This document shows, one piece after another, positions 49,686 to 58,802 of a stretch of DNA of 64,000 nucleotides. Both the position numbers and the translations under genes were made by a program. The stretch is from assembly GCA_902362925.1 (NCBI GenBank), contig CABIYL010000015.1; one strand, given 5' to 3'. The notes beneath the pieces were generated by a model. It was not told where the DNA came from. It worked only from the letters and a program-made list of their open reading frames with translations, and made no database searches. The stretch comes from Pseudoflavonifractor sp902362925. Lineage in GTDB: Bacteria; Bacillota; Clostridia; Oscillospirales; Oscillospiraceae. Within the stretch, counting starts at the first letter, position 1. Each line of letters begins with the position of its first letter.

Positions 49686-49937
49686 TTATCGGTCATCCCT
49701 TGCCTCCTTACCCTTTGCCGGGACAGGGCGGGCGGCGTTTTCACGGGCGGCCTGCGCCCGCCCTTCGGCTAACTGCTGGGCAATCGTCTTTGCGTCATCC
49801 CTTCCGCCCAGCAATTCCCGCTTTTGTAAAATGGCCTCCGTTTCCGTCATAAAGCGGGCAACATCCGCCTCGTTAAAGTCCTCCGGCGCTTTTCCATACC
49901 ACAGGCGCGTCCCATCGGGCCCATATCTTCTCGGCAT
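49686..49937 (-). CDS. 83-residue ICE hypothetical protein
   Basis: ATG 49937 after AAAGGGG. The start MPRRYGPDGTRLWYGKAPED and the DVARFMTETEAILQKRELLG segment are followed by a basic tail. It is conserved in position between the VirB6-like gene and the methyltransferase. No function known to me. Its stop overlaps the methyltransferase start (ATGACCGATAA). Confidence 0.65.
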   Translation of the reverse strand: MPRRYGPDGTRLWYGKAPEDFNEADVARFMTETEAILQKRELLGGRDDAKTIAQQLAEGRAQAARENAARPVPAKGKEARDDR

Positions 49938-49952
49938 ATAACACCCCTTTCT

Positions 49953-50819
49953 TTAATGAGCTCCAAAGATGCTTTTTGAAATCGTTCCGGTTTTGAACAA
50001 CATAAAGCAGAGCAGAACCGTATAGCCCACGGCTCCCCATATTGCGCCGATGGGATCTCCGCCTGTGGCGATCCCTTGAATGAGCACCGCATAGATGCCC
50101 ACGCACAGCAGGATCAAAAGCCCCTGGAAACCGATGGCGAACAGGGACTTCAGATAATTCTGCCCCATGCTCCCCATTTCACGGTTGGACAGGGTAGCCA
50201 CCGGGATGGGCGCTAAACTGGTCAGCATATATATTTCCAGCATACGGCCATAAATCAGAACGAAAATCACGATATTCAGCGCGGTCATGGTAAAACCAAT
50301 AAAGATCGACTGGAGCCACAGGCCCAAAAGGGAGCCCAGCCCCATTGTCTCCAGCGTGGCCTCCAAATCCGCCAGCATATCCGGCGAAATGTCCGTGGAG
50401 CCCTGGATCACCCCCGCCGAGCTTGCAATCACGCTCTGCGATACATCAAAAATTGCGTTGACGATATTGAATGTGTTGGAGAGGATAAGGATGGCCGCCG
50501 CCGTTTTGAAAATCCACTTGAAGAACATCCAAGTGTCGATGTCGTGCAAATTATTGCGGTCTATGAGCATTTGAATGAGCTCGTACACCGCCACATAGGT
50601 TAGGACTAACCCGGCAATCGGTAAAATTACCGTTTCGGAAATCTGGCGAATGAGGGAGAAAACTCCGGCGTTCCATGCCGCCGGAGTTGTTCCCACCTCT
50701 CCCGCAATCTCCCCGACTCGGGCATTTACCGTATCAAAAAGGCCGCTCAGATTGCCTAAAATGCCTTCAATGAGCAGGCTTTTGAGCCAGTCGGTCAGCC
50801 AGTCGGTGAGAAATCCCAT
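49953..50819 (-). CDS. VirB6-like polytopic T4SS membrane protein
   Basis: 288 residues with about six hydrophobic segments (LPIAGLVLTYVAVYELIQML, WIFKTAAAILILSNTFNIVN, IGFTMTALNIVIFVLIYGRM, SLFAIGFQGLLILLCVGIYA, YTVLLCFMLFKTG). The N-terminal MGFLTDWLTDWLKSLLIEGI and central domain match the TrbL/VirB6-like protein of Tn1549-type ICEs. It forms part of the channel. The RBS lies in the Maff2 3' end, 11 bp upstream. Confidence 0.85.
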   Translation of the reverse strand: MGFLTDWLTDWLKSLLIEGILGNLSGLFDTVNARVGEIAGEVGTTPAAWNAGVFSLIRQISETVILPIAGLVLTYVAVYELIQMLIDRNNLHDIDTWMFFKWIFKTAAAILILSNTFNIVNAIFDVSQSVIASSAGVIQGSTDISPDMLADLEATLETMGLGSLLGLWLQSIFIGFTMTALNIVIFVLIYGRMLEIYMLTSLAPIPVATLSNREMGSMGQNYLKSLFAIGFQGLLILLCVGIYAVLIQGIATGGDPIGAIWGAVGYTVLLCFMLFKTGTISKSIFGAH

Positions 50820-50830
50820 AAGCCGTTACC

Positions 50831-50928
50831 TTAAAACAGGCCGCTCAGCAGAGGGATCAGGGTAGTACCCAGCAGGATGATGCCGCCGCCCGCCATGAGC
50901 TGCTTCATACCCTGGCTTTTGGAACCTG
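50831..50928 (-). CDS. Maff2 family protein, 3' exon
   Basis: Continues the frame from the 53690-53804 exon. After exact removal of the intron the junction codon CCA gives NDNPGSKSQGMKQLMAGGG, then IILLGTTLIPLLSGLF, the Maff2 C-terminus. The two exons sum to 213 nt (71 codons). Confidence 0.88.
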
Positions 50929-53689
50929 ATAGCGATAGGTAATCCTTTGAAGTTATCGCCGGATTTTCCCCCGCTCCGCACCGTGCATGCGGCTTTCACC
51001 GCACACGGCGCTCCATCGGAAATGAATTTCAACGGTTTTAAACACAACTTACACACTTCGTTACAGCATTAAAGAATGGTTATACAATAGCTGGCGTTCC
51101 CGCCAGTTTCCGCAGTTTATTGAGTTTTTCCAGTTGCTTTTTGTTCAGTTGGAGTTGTTTTAGGTACTTCTGTATCGTTTCTTCTAAGGTGGCATGGATA
51201 AGCAGGTGAACAGCTTCGGTCACGAGGACAAGGTTGCTGTATTTGTCGGTTCCGCCGTTTTCCAGCGGCACTTTGTGGTGACAGCGTATGTCATAGGGCA
51301 TAAGTTCTGTGCCTGTGATGGCACACCGCCCGTATTGAGCCGCAAACAACGAAATTCTGTTGTCTGCAAATTCAATGCTTTTATCCAGCACAGGAGTTCG
51401 CATAAGCCATATCATCGTATCGGTGTTTACACCGAGATTTTTATGGATTTCTGCCCGTCCTTCCGGCGTGTACCGGTTGACAGTTTTCTTCTTGTGCTGA
51501 GCGTCCCGTGTCTGAACGTACCCAATCGGAATGAGCGGGTGTCCATTCAAAAACCTTAACTGTTTGCTTTTCCCATATCGTTCCTTTATGAATCCACGTT
51601 CCAGTTTCCGGTTTCGGGTCAAGCCACGTAGTCTGTTTGACATTTGCTTTTTTAGCCCTTGCGCCAGATTAGGAAAGTCCTCGCTGACACGGGTTGCCAG
51701 ACGGTAATAATTATGAAGTCCGGCAACCACCGAGTTATACTGCTGTATCGCGATATACTGACTTTGGCTGTCAGCCGGGGTCTGTATCGCTTTAATCGCA
51801 GCCGAGATTTTCTCCTTTGCGTGCGCGACTGCCTTGTCGCTCATGTGTGAGCAGACTACATACTTTTTCCCTTTGCGGTATAGTTTCATCTTAAATCCCA
51901 GAAATTCCGAGTACCGCTGTTCCATGTTGATTACTTTTGACTTTTCCGGGCTAATATCCAGCCCCAAACGGTCTTTCAGCCACCGCTTTGTTGCCTCGAA
52001 CGTTTTTACTGCATCCTTGTAACTGCGGCAGAAGATTTTGAAGTCATCAGCATACCTTACGAGATACATTTCCTTGAGATTGCTCCGGCGCAGAGCCCGG
52101 TAGGTATGGCTTTTGATGTCCGTACCGCGTGCGTTCTGTCGGGTCTTGTATTCGTAATGGGTAGGCATATTTTCCCACTGGGAAGATACCCACCAGTCCA
52201 GTTCGTTCAGCACGATATTTGACAAGAGCGGTGAAAGTATGCCGCCCTGCGGCGTTCCCTTTGTCGGGTAAATTCTCTTGCCATCGGGAAGAACGATAGG
52301 CGCTCTCAACATCTGCTTGATAATGCACAGCAGCTTTTTATCCCGGATACCCAGTTCCCACATCTGCCGTATCAGTTTCCCGTGGTTCACATTGTCAAAG
52401 AATCCGTGAATATCCAGGTCAACCGCATAGTGTAAATGTTGTATCTGCATGAGCCGGTAGCACTGTGCGATAGCGTGTTCTGTAGAGCGGTTTGGGCGAA
52501 AGCCGTTGGAACGCTCATGGAACTTTGCTTCGCATATCGGTTCCAGCACTTGCAGAATACATTGCTGTACGATACGGTCAACGATTGTGGGAATACCCAG
52601 CGGTCTTGTTTTTCCGTTGGGTTTCGGGATTTCTACCCGCCTTACCGGGCGGGGATTGTACCAACTGAATTGCTTTTGGATAAGCCGGACGAACTTCTCC
52701 TCCTCCATAGAAGCCAGATGTTTAATCGTCCTCTTGTCCACGCCGGGAGTACCACTTCCTTTGTTTCCCTTGATTGTCCGATATGCCAGCTTGATATTTT
52801 CCTCGCTTGCCATTAGGCCGATAAGGTTATGAAAGGTCTTGCCTTTCAGACTATCGGCATACAGACGGTCAAAGGTGCTTTGCAGGTCGTAATACTCCGT
52901 ATAGCGGATTTTACTTTGTTTCGGTTTGTGTGTTTGCTGCTCCGAAGTCAACACAGGCACCCGCTCCTTTCGGTTCGGATTTTCTTTGTCATACTCGAAG
53001 CTGTGTTTGTTGTGTTTTCAGTATTCTTAATTCATTCCCGACTTGGGGCCGTCCCTCCACAGACTTATTATTTCTGCTTCATCGGTACCATGCCCCTACT
53101 CTCACTGGGATTAAGTACGGTTATACCGGTTTTATCCGGCTTTCCCGTCCAACGGCCTGCAACGGCTTGTTTCATACGTTCCCAGCTTTCCACGTTCCGA
53201 CAATCCTATCATGAGATACTTTTAGGTGCTTCCTCTAAGCCTGTGCCCAGTTCCAAAAGAACCTTGCCGCCTGTAACAGCACGTGGAGTTTCATAACAAC
53301 CAATCTTACTAATCCACGGACACGCCATATCAATGGCCGTATGCCTTTCGGCACACTCACAACGTTTAGACTCGTACATTCGGAAGTAGTCAGTGCGGTC
53401 GGTCGCACATTCTCACCATGAGTATCTGACACCCGGCATATAGGTGACGCCGCCCACCTCTGGACAGGTTTCGTGCGGATTGCTCCGCTTACGGCCACTC
53501 TCTGCCGACTTCACCGAGCTTTTGACCATGAAGTAGTTGCACACTTCAAAGCCAATCGGAGTATCAGTGTGGGCGTTTCCGGACGTTACCCCTTCATTCC
53601 ACCCATCGGATTGTCAGTTCTCCTAAGATTTCAGGCTATAAAGCCCTTCGACTTAGTGCCTAACCTTTTCAGTTAGGAACGTGTCGCAC
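50929..53689 (-). mobile_element. group II intron (2,761 bp) in the Maff2 gene
   Basis: On the - strand the intron begins GTGCGACACG at 53689 and ends ...CGCTAT at 50929. Near the 3' end GAGCGCCGTGTGCGG-GTGAAAGCCGC-type sequence (about 50975-51015) is the domain V hairpin. Domain VI follows (GGGGGAAAATCC ... AAAGGATTACC with a bulged A). Removing 50929-53689 restores the Maff2 frame exactly, so splicing should yield a normal transfer protein. The segment 52961-53689 is domain I-IV RNA with no other gene. Confidence 0.9.
51080..52960 (-). CDS. ltrA: group II intron reverse transcriptase/maturase with HNH
   Basis: 626 residues from GTG 52960 (a GTG at 52954 is better spaced from GGAG). RT blocks include PLGIPTIVDRIVQQ, GTPQGGILSPLLSN and the active site VRYADDFKIFC. 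A maturase X domain spans about 380-480. A C-terminal HNH endonuclease reads CAITGTELMPYDIRCHHKVP, then ENGGTDKYSNLVLV. All motifs are intact, so splicing and retrohoming are possible. Confidence 0.93.
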   Translation of the reverse strand: MPVLTSEQQTHKPKQSKIRYTEYYDLQSTFDRLYADSLKGKTFHNLIGLMASEENIKLAYRTIKGNKGSGTPGVDKRTIKHLASMEEEKFVRLIQKQFSWYNPRPVRRVEIPKPNGKTRPLGIPTIVDRIVQQCILQVLEPICEAKFHERSNGFRPNRSTEHAIAQCYRLMQIQHLHYAVDLDIHGFFDNVNHGKLIRQMWELGIRDKKLLCIIKQMLRAPIVLPDGKRIYPTKGTPQGGILSPLLSNIVLNELDWWVSSQWENMPTHYEYKTRQNARGTDIKSHTYRALRRSNLKEMYLVRYADDFKIFCRSYKDAVKTFEATKRWLKDRLGLDISPEKSKVINMEQRYSEFLGFKMKLYRKGKKYVVCSHMSDKAVAHAKEKISAAIKAIQTPADSQSQYIAIQQYNSVVAGLHNYYRLATRVSEDFPNLAQGLKKQMSNRLRGLTRNRKLERGFIKERYGKSKQLRFLNGHPLIPIGYVQTRDAQHKKKTVNRYTPEGRAEIHKNLGVNTDTMIWLMRTPVLDKSIEFADNRISLFAAQYGRCAITGTELMPYDIRCHHKVPLENGGTDKYSNLVLVTEAVHLLIHATLEETIQKYLKQLQLNKKQLEKLNKLRKLAGTPAIV

Positions 53690-53804
53690 GGTTGTCGTTG
53701 CCGTAGCCTTCCATGAGGTTGACAACACCCCACACTGCGAGACCTGCGCCGAGGGCGATAACGAGCGTCTGAAGAACCGTGACAGCCTGATTGATGAAAG
53801 CCAT
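53690..53804 (-). CDS. Maff2 family protein, 5' exon
   Basis: ATG 53804 after AAGGAGG. MAFINQAVTVLQTLVIALGA and the GLAVWGVVNLMEGYGNDN segment form a single membrane span, typical of Maff2, a small VirB2-like protein between VirD4 and VirB6 genes. The intron starts after the first base of the next codon. Confidence 0.88.
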
Positions 53805-53871
53805 AGATTTTCCTCCTTGATTTGAAAAAGATTGGTTGTGTATTTTTGAAAATGGGCATAAAAAAAGAAGC

Positions 53872-53938
53872 CCCGTCGCTGTTCTGCTTTGGGAGCCATC
53901 AGGCTTTACCCACTGCGCAGTGCAGCGACGGGGCTTTA
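53872..53938 (-). terminator. hairpin downstream of virD4
   Basis: AAAGCCCCGTCGCTG pairs with CAGCGACGGGGCTT across a 38-nt loop that contains a smaller dyad. It is followed on the - strand by seven Ts. It may attenuate transcription between VirD4 and the channel genes. Confidence 0.75.
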
Positions 53939-55705
53939 ATCCGCTTCGACCTCGCCCATATCATAGAGGTCGAATGTGTCATCGGGCTTGACTACCAGCT
54001 TGTGCTGCCGGTATTTCTCGATGTCAAAGGCGTTCCGCTTGTTATAGTCGGAGAGCTGCCGGTACATTGGATGCTTCGTGATGTCGTATTTGTTACTGAG
54101 AAAAGGTCTCACGCCTCGAAGCTGTAAAATACACTTGGCTCCGTCCATGACGGCGATCTCATCCTGAGACATCAGTTCCTTGCCGGTCTTCTGATAGTTC
54201 AAGCCATAGGAGTTGTTGTTGGAACGGGTTTCCGAGGTGTTGTAAAGGTCGATTGTCTCCTTGCCCAGCACCTCGCTGATTTCCTTGAGCGTGGATTTCT
54301 CCTTGCCGCCAAGAAAAAGTGTGCAGTCGCAGTTGCCCGTGATGGTGTCCGCCGCATCCTTGTAGATGGTCTTGAGCTGAGACTGGGACTGTAAGATGAT
54401 TGACGCCGAGATTTCCCGGCTTCGGATGGTTGCGATGAGCTTATCAAACTTCGGGATTTGACCGATGTTCGCAAACTCGTCCAGCAGACAGCGCACATGA
54501 ACGGGCAGCCGTCCGTTGTAAACATCATCTGCTTTGTCGCAGAGAAGGTTGAAGAGCTGAGAATACATGATTGCCACGACGAAATTGAAGGTGTCATCGG
54601 TATCGGAAATGATGACGAATAGTGCCGTCTTCCGGTCTCCGATGGTGTCCAGCTCCATCTCATCGTAGCTCATCAGCTCCCGCAGCTCTGCGATGTCGAA
54701 GGGCGCAAGCCTTGCGCCGCAGGAAATCAAAATCGACTTAGCGGTTTTGCCCGCCGCCAGCTTGTATTTGCGGTATTGCTTGACCGCAAAGTGGTCAGGG
54801 TCGCGGGCTTCCAGCTCATCGAACATGACATCCACCGGGTTCTTAAAGGTCTCATCGTCCTCTCTGGCTTCCGAGGCATTGATCATTTCGAGCAGGGTAG
54901 TAAAGTTTTTCTCGTGGTCGGGTGCCTCGTACCAGATGTAGCCGATGAGAGCTGTGTAGTAGAGCTTTTCCGCCTTGACCCAGAAATCTTCGCCGGACTT
55001 ATCGCCGTCTCCCTTCGTGTTGACGATGATCGTATTGACCAGCTTGAGGATGTCCTTCTCACTGCGGATGTAGCTGAAAGGGTTGTAGTGCATGGATTTC
55101 CGGAAATTGATGGTGTTCAGCGACTTGATGACGTAGCCGCCCTTTTCAAGCATTTTGCCGCACTCCACCAGCACCGTACCCTTCGGGTCAGTCACAACGT
55201 AGCTGCTGTGCATCTGCATCAGATTTGGTTTTACAAAAAAGCGCGTCTTGCCTGAGCCGGAACCGCCGATGACAAGGATGTTCTTGTTGCGGGCGTATTT
55301 CGGCTGCTTTGGACGGCTGTTCATGGTCAAGAACTCCGTCTGCGTCAGAATGACGTTGTTCGAGAACTCCGGGTCCGTGTACGGCTTGATGTCATCCGGC
55401 TTACCCCATCGTGCAGATCCGTATTCTTCGCCCTGCCGGAACTTCTTGCGGTTCTTGCCCTTGACATAGACCGCCAGCTTGAGCAGCGCACCGGCAACCA
55501 GACCGATGAGCAGATCAACGGGATGAAAGCTGAGCAGCGGATTTGCGAAGGTAGTGCCGAACACGGCAAAGCCGTTTGTCAGCTTGTCGATGAACTCTGT
55601 GCCGGGGGCGAGACGAAACACGGCGGCGATCTTATCCGCGAAGTAGAAGGCGAAGACATACGGAAGGTTCAGAAGAATGAGTTTCTTCACATCGGGTTTG
55701 TTCAC
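53936..55705 (-). CDS. VirD4/TraG coupling ATPase
   Basis: 589 residues from GTG 55705 (GTGA overlap with the PcfB stop). Two N-terminal membrane segments are followed by Walker A VIGGSGSGKTRFFVKPN near 147, then VVTDPKGTVLVECG, Walker B VRCLLDEFANIGQIP, and SIILQSQSQLKTIYKDAADT. It brings the relaxase-DNA complex to the channel. The GC content is lower than in the 37-50 kb part, suggesting a mosaic ICE. Confidence 0.93.
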   Translation of the reverse strand: MNKPDVKKLILLNLPYVFAFYFADKIAAVFRLAPGTEFIDKLTNGFAVFGTTFANPLLSFHPVDLLIGLVAGALLKLAVYVKGKNRKKFRQGEEYGSARWGKPDDIKPYTDPEFSNNVILTQTEFLTMNSRPKQPKYARNKNILVIGGSGSGKTRFFVKPNLMQMHSSYVVTDPKGTVLVECGKMLEKGGYVIKSLNTINFRKSMHYNPFSYIRSEKDILKLVNTIIVNTKGDGDKSGEDFWVKAEKLYYTALIGYIWYEAPDHEKNFTTLLEMINASEAREDDETFKNPVDVMFDELEARDPDHFAVKQYRKYKLAAGKTAKSILISCGARLAPFDIAELRELMSYDEMELDTIGDRKTALFVIISDTDDTFNFVVAIMYSQLFNLLCDKADDVYNGRLPVHVRCLLDEFANIGQIPKFDKLIATIRSREISASIILQSQSQLKTIYKDAADTITGNCDCTLFLGGKEKSTLKEISEVLGKETIDLYNTSETRSNNNSYGLNYQKTGKELMSQDEIAVMDGAKCILQLRGVRPFLSNKYDITKHPMYRQLSDYNKRNAFDIEKYRQHKLVVKPDDTFDLYDMGEVEAD

Positions 55706-56193
55706 AGCTCCACACCCCGATCCTTGGTCTTGACCTTGACCTTCTCTTTGTGTTGTGCCTTGCTCTGGGCTTTCTCATGATCCAGCTTGTGCCGGATGGA
55801 CGGCTGTTCCTTCTGCTTGACGGTTTTGGCGGAGAACTCCTTGAAGGCGGCGGTCATGACATCAACGTCCCGACCCTTGAAGAAGACAAGATAGCTGGGC
55901 GGCTCTACGGAAACGTCCTTTTTGAGCGCAAAGTCCAGACCGTATTTGCTGGCAGTCCGCTCAAAGGACTTGATGTTGCCATCCGTCACTTCGATGTTGG
56001 AGATGGCGGCGTTCTGGCTCATCAGATGCTTGATGGACTGCTTGCCGCGATAGGTTTTGGGCTGCTGCATCTGCTTCTGTGCCTTCTCGATCTCCTGAAC
56101 GAACTTGTCCAGCGCCTTTTTCAGCACCTCGGCAGAGATTTTGCCGCCCTTGATCATGATTGCAACAACTTTGGTGTTGACTTCATCCTGCAT
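55702..56193 (-). CDS. PcfB-family (DUF3801) protein
   Basis: 163 residues. MIKGGKISAEVLKKALDKFV is followed by GLDFALKKDVSVEPPSYLVF, FKGRDVDVMTAAFKEF and a very basic C-terminus. PcfB is an accessory that helps recruit relaxosome DNA to the coupling protein in Gram-positive conjugation. Its stop overlaps the VirD4 start, as in related elements. Confidence 0.88.
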   Translation of the reverse strand: MQDEVNTKVVAIMIKGGKISAEVLKKALDKFVQEIEKAQKQMQQPKTYRGKQSIKHLMSQNAAISNIEVTDGNIKSFERTASKYGLDFALKKDVSVEPPSYLVFFKGRDVDVMTAAFKEFSAKTVKQKEQPSIRHKLDHEKAQSKAQHKEKVKVKTKDRGVEL

Positions 56194-56323
56194 TGCGGCG
56201 TTTACCTCCTTTCGTTGGAATGATTATGGGGACTGCTGCCGAAGCTAAGGCGGCGCAATCCGGCGATAGATGCTTTTCATTTACACTGTCCTCCTTTCCG
56301 AGCATTGCTCACGATGGTATTCA

Positions 56324-57220
56324 TTAAAGAGTGTCTTCACAAAGGCTATAATCGTAGGTCTTCGGCTTCTTTGACCCTGCCGATCTGTCCTGCCCGTAGA
56401 AATCATGATTGACGAGGGCGGAGTAGTAATTGTCTATCGTCAGAGAGGCGTTATACAGAGCGGTCAACAGGTACGCCCGGATATTACGGATGTCTGACGG
56501 GTTCTTGTTCATTGCTTCCAGAACGTACTCAATGTGGCTGCTATTCAGCTTGAGAAAGCGGGATTTGACTACTTGCTGCGGCATATCCTCGCCATTGATG
56601 CGGATGGTCGGCGCAGTGGAACAGACGGCATCCAGCATGATGTCCATGATCTCCCGGAAGCGGTCTTTATCGAACTTCGGATCCTGACAGAGAATGTCGT
56701 AGTCAAGATTCTCTTTGATAATCTCTTCATACTCGCTTCGCTCATCCATCCTGTCCATCCCATCAAGATTGATGGATTGATAGTTCTTTGAGAGAGTATT
56801 TCTTTCTTGGGTAATTACTTGATCAGTATTTATTTGTGCGGACTTATCCCCGCGTGGATTATCCACATCTGGCTTCTCCACACATGGATTTTCCGTGTGT
56901 GGTATTTCCCGTTCTGGCGTGGACTCCTGCGGCTCTTCGTATATCTCAAAGATTGTGCTGCTCATCCTGCCTTTACCGTCTCTCTGCCGGTGCCGGACAA
57001 GGTAGCCGTGCTTTTCAAGCTCACGGAGCGCGGAGAGAATGGCATCCGGACCTTCCTTGCAGATTGCAGAAAGTCCCTTGGTTGAGAACTTCCAGCCATC
57101 ATTGAACGAGAGCATCTTTGAGAGAAGACCGACCGCCTTGAGTGACAGGCTCTTGTCTCGGAGGTGGAAGTTCGCCATGACGGTATAGCCACGATTTTTA
57201 TTTACGCGATAGACTGCCAC
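56324..57220 (-). CDS. replication initiator RepA-like protein
   Basis: 298 residues from GTG 57220 (AAAGGTGATTTTC upstream). VAVYRVNKNRGYTVMANFHL and the DKSLSLKAVGLLSKMLSF segment form the RepA_N winged helix found in Tn1549-like ICEs and plasmids. The middle is variable, and the C-terminal NIRAYLLTALYNASLTIDNY helix is typical. It may support circular-form replication. It starts 5 bp after the antirepressor stop. The gap 56194-56323 contains only a ribosome site. Confidence 0.8.
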   Translation of the reverse strand: MAVYRVNKNRGYTVMANFHLRDKSLSLKAVGLLSKMLSFNDGWKFSTKGLSAICKEGPDAILSALRELEKHGYLVRHRQRDGKGRMSSTIFEIYEEPQESTPEREIPHTENPCVEKPDVDNPRGDKSAQINTDQVITQERNTLSKNYQSINLDGMDRMDERSEYEEIIKENLDYDILCQDPKFDKDRFREIMDIMLDAVCSTAPTIRINGEDMPQQVVKSRFLKLNSSHIEYVLEAMNKNPSDIRNIRAYLLTALYNASLTIDNYYSALVNHDFYGQDRSAGSKKPKTYDYSLCEDTL

Positions 57221-57225
57221 GAAAA

Positions 57226-57987
57226 TCACCTTTCCATCTTGGAAAGCAGTTCTTCGCCGCACTTTTTCTGGAACTTCATTCGGATGACCTCCTTGCCCTT
57301 CGGCGTGAAGTAGGTCTGAGAACCGGTGTAGCAGAACGTCACAAAATCGCGGACGATGAACAGTCCGGCATTGCTGTCCTTGTTGTAGGGAAGTAGCTGC
57401 CCGGAAGGAGAGCGGAACAGGTACTTTTCTTTGAGAAGGAACTGGACGAACTTGCGCTCCGGGATTTTCAGTTCCTTCGCCGTCGTTCGGATATTGGTGC
57501 AGTCATCCGGATTGATGAAGGCGTCGTAATAATCAGCTTTGGGCTTTGCCGTGATCAGCTCACACTCAAGAGCCTTTACGCGATTCTTTTCCAAAATCAA
57601 CGCCTGAGCAAACTCCACAATGACCGCAGGTTCCTTCTGAATGCGTTCCAGAAGGGAGTCCGTCATGTAGCCGCCGGTCTTGCGAATGGTAGGAATGACC
57701 TCATCAAATACCCACAGTTCAAACTTTTCAGCCGCAGGAAGTTTGCTGCGAATAATTAGCCGATAAACGTCTCCTTCCGGGATGAAGTTGATACTCTGAA
57801 CTTTCCCGCTGATAGGGGTAGAACGTTTCGTTATAGCCCTGCAATGGTCGTTGACCGCCTTGTTCGGGTTGGTGTAACCGAGTGCCTTTGCAACATCTGC
57901 TGCACAGAACAGAACTTTTTCTCCTTCGAGGATCGTTCTTACCTCACCAAACTGTTCATTCTTGAAGATTTCGATTTTGTTATCCAT
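57226..57987 (-). CDS. phage-type antirepressor (BRO-N/KilAC)
   Basis: 253 residues from ATG 57987 (GGAAAGGAAG upstream). The N-terminal BRO domain reads FGEVRTILEGEKVLFCAADV, then AKALGYTNPNKAVNDHC, IPEGDVYRLIIRSKL and AEKFELWVFDEVIPTIRKTG. The C-terminal ANT/KilAC domain follows (TTAKELKIPERKFVQFLLKE). Such proteins relieve phage or ICE repression; the target here is unknown. It overlaps the small gene upstream by 8 bp. Confidence 0.85.
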   Translation of the reverse strand: MDNKIEIFKNEQFGEVRTILEGEKVLFCAADVAKALGYTNPNKAVNDHCRAITKRSTPISGKVQSINFIPEGDVYRLIIRSKLPAAEKFELWVFDEVIPTIRKTGGYMTDSLLERIQKEPAVIVEFAQALILEKNRVKALECELITAKPKADYYDAFINPDDCTNIRTTAKELKIPERKFVQFLLKEKYLFRSPSGQLLPYNKDSNAGLFIVRDFVTFCYTGSQTYFTPKGKEVIRMKFQKKCGEELLSKMER

Positions 57988-58228
57988 GACTGGCTTCCTT
58001 TCCGGCATCAGATGTGCCACTTTGATTTTTGAGGGTTGAAACGGGATTGCAGCAGTAGGGACACTCCGCAAACACGCAGGACTGATATTTCCAGAAGGGA
58101 CGATGAAAGCGGCAGCTTCGGCACTCAGGGAGAATGCCATCCACACCGCTGTCATAATGCTCAAAGCCGGGTATGGTCTGCATCAGCAATTCCAGTGCTT
58201 GCAGATCACCGGCTGTCATGCGTTTCAT
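57980..58228 (-). CDS. 82-residue cysteine-rich ICE protein
   Basis: ATG 58228 after AAAGGAG. A helical N-terminus (MTAGDLQALELLMQTIPGFE) leads to a Cys-rich half, PECRSCRFHRPFWKYQSCVF then AECPYCC, able to bind zinc. It is typical of the right end of Tn1549-like elements, function unknown. Confidence 0.65.
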   Translation of the reverse strand: MKRMTAGDLQALELLMQTIPGFEHYDSGVDGILPECRSCRFHRPFWKYQSCVFAECPYCCNPVSTLKNQSGTSDAGKEASHG

Positions 58229-58288
58229 GCTTAAAAACTCCTTTCCTTCGCCGCATCGCCAGCAAATATTCCGGCTTTTGGGCAACAA

Positions 58289-58342
58289 AAAAAGAGGGTT
58301 TGCTTCTTACTCCAAATTGGAGAAGAAACAAACCCTCTTCGT
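58289..58342 (-). terminator. terminator after the DUF6050 gene
   Basis: GAGGGTTTG and CAAACCCTC pair, with TTCTT/AAGAA and CTCC/GGAG extending inward, and the stem is followed by seven Ts on the - strand. It separates the DUF6050 gene from the operon at 58228. Confidence 0.85.
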
Positions 58343-58354
58343 TTACGATGTAGT

Positions 58355-58663
58355 TCAGATGATTTCTCGGATGGTATGAATGACACCGAGCAGCAGCCCG
58401 ATGAAGAAGGCAAGTCCTCCGATAAGACCGCCTATGATTAAGTTCAATGCGAAGATGCCGACTGAGCCGGAGATACCGTAGCCGCTGGGAACGAGCCAGA
58501 GGCACATCCTCCGGATGCCAAATGGCAAGCCGACGCAGATCCACATAAGGAAGTAGTCACATACGCCGTCAGGCATATAGATCGGCTTGAGAAATGACGC
58601 GAGGCAGAACGCAAGCGCGATTGGAAGCAGAACCTCCTTCAAGAAGACTTTGATAGCACCCAC
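58355..58663 (-). CDS. DUF6050-like membrane protein
   Basis: 102 residues from GTG 58663 (AAGGAGG seven bases upstream). Three hydrophobic segments (LLPIALAFCLASFLKPIYMP, FLMWICVGLPFGIRRMCLWL, IIGGLIGGLAFFIGLLLGVI). It is a conserved first or second gene of Tn1549-like right ends. Function unknown. Confidence 0.75.
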   Translation of the reverse strand: MGAIKVFLKEVLLPIALAFCLASFLKPIYMPDGVCDYFLMWICVGLPFGIRRMCLWLVPSGYGISGSVGIFALNLIIGGLIGGLAFFIGLLLGVIHTIREII

Positions 58664-58743
58664 TATATCCTCCTTCTGCCGGAAGTGTGCAGCAGCACCC
58701 TCCGGCTTGCTTGATTATTGTGAAAGTCCTTTGTTTTCGGTCA

Positions 58744-58802
58744 AAAAAAGAAGGGACTAAGCCAGAATGCCTTGATTTTCAAGGTCTTTCTGATTTAGTC
58801 CT
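58744..58802 (-). terminator. long imperfect hairpin at the ICE1/ICE2 junction
   Basis: GGACTAA..CAGAA..CCTTG pairs with CAAGG..TTCTG..TTAGTCC and is followed by seven Ts on the - strand. It overlaps the end of the truncated recombinase frame and marks a sequence junction. Confidence 0.7.

Larger units (their letters stand above)
47391..49696 (-). pseudogene. DNA methyltransferase (beta-class), split by an IS element
   Basis: Before insertion the gene started at ATG 49696 (overlapping the 49686 gene's stop) and read MTDKAALGQSVPKSPDCPEG. Codons 1-10 are now separated from the rest by the IS at 48161-49666. The remainder (47391-48155) keeps LLTDPPYGTTRNFW (motif IV), HPTQKPVELCEYF and ADICAGSGTTAVAAL (motif I), the IV-then-I order of beta-class N6A/N4C enzymes. 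An internal ATG at 48116 with GGAGGGG upstream, or a GTG at 48182 inside the IS, could still give an almost full-length enzyme. Confidence 0.85.
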
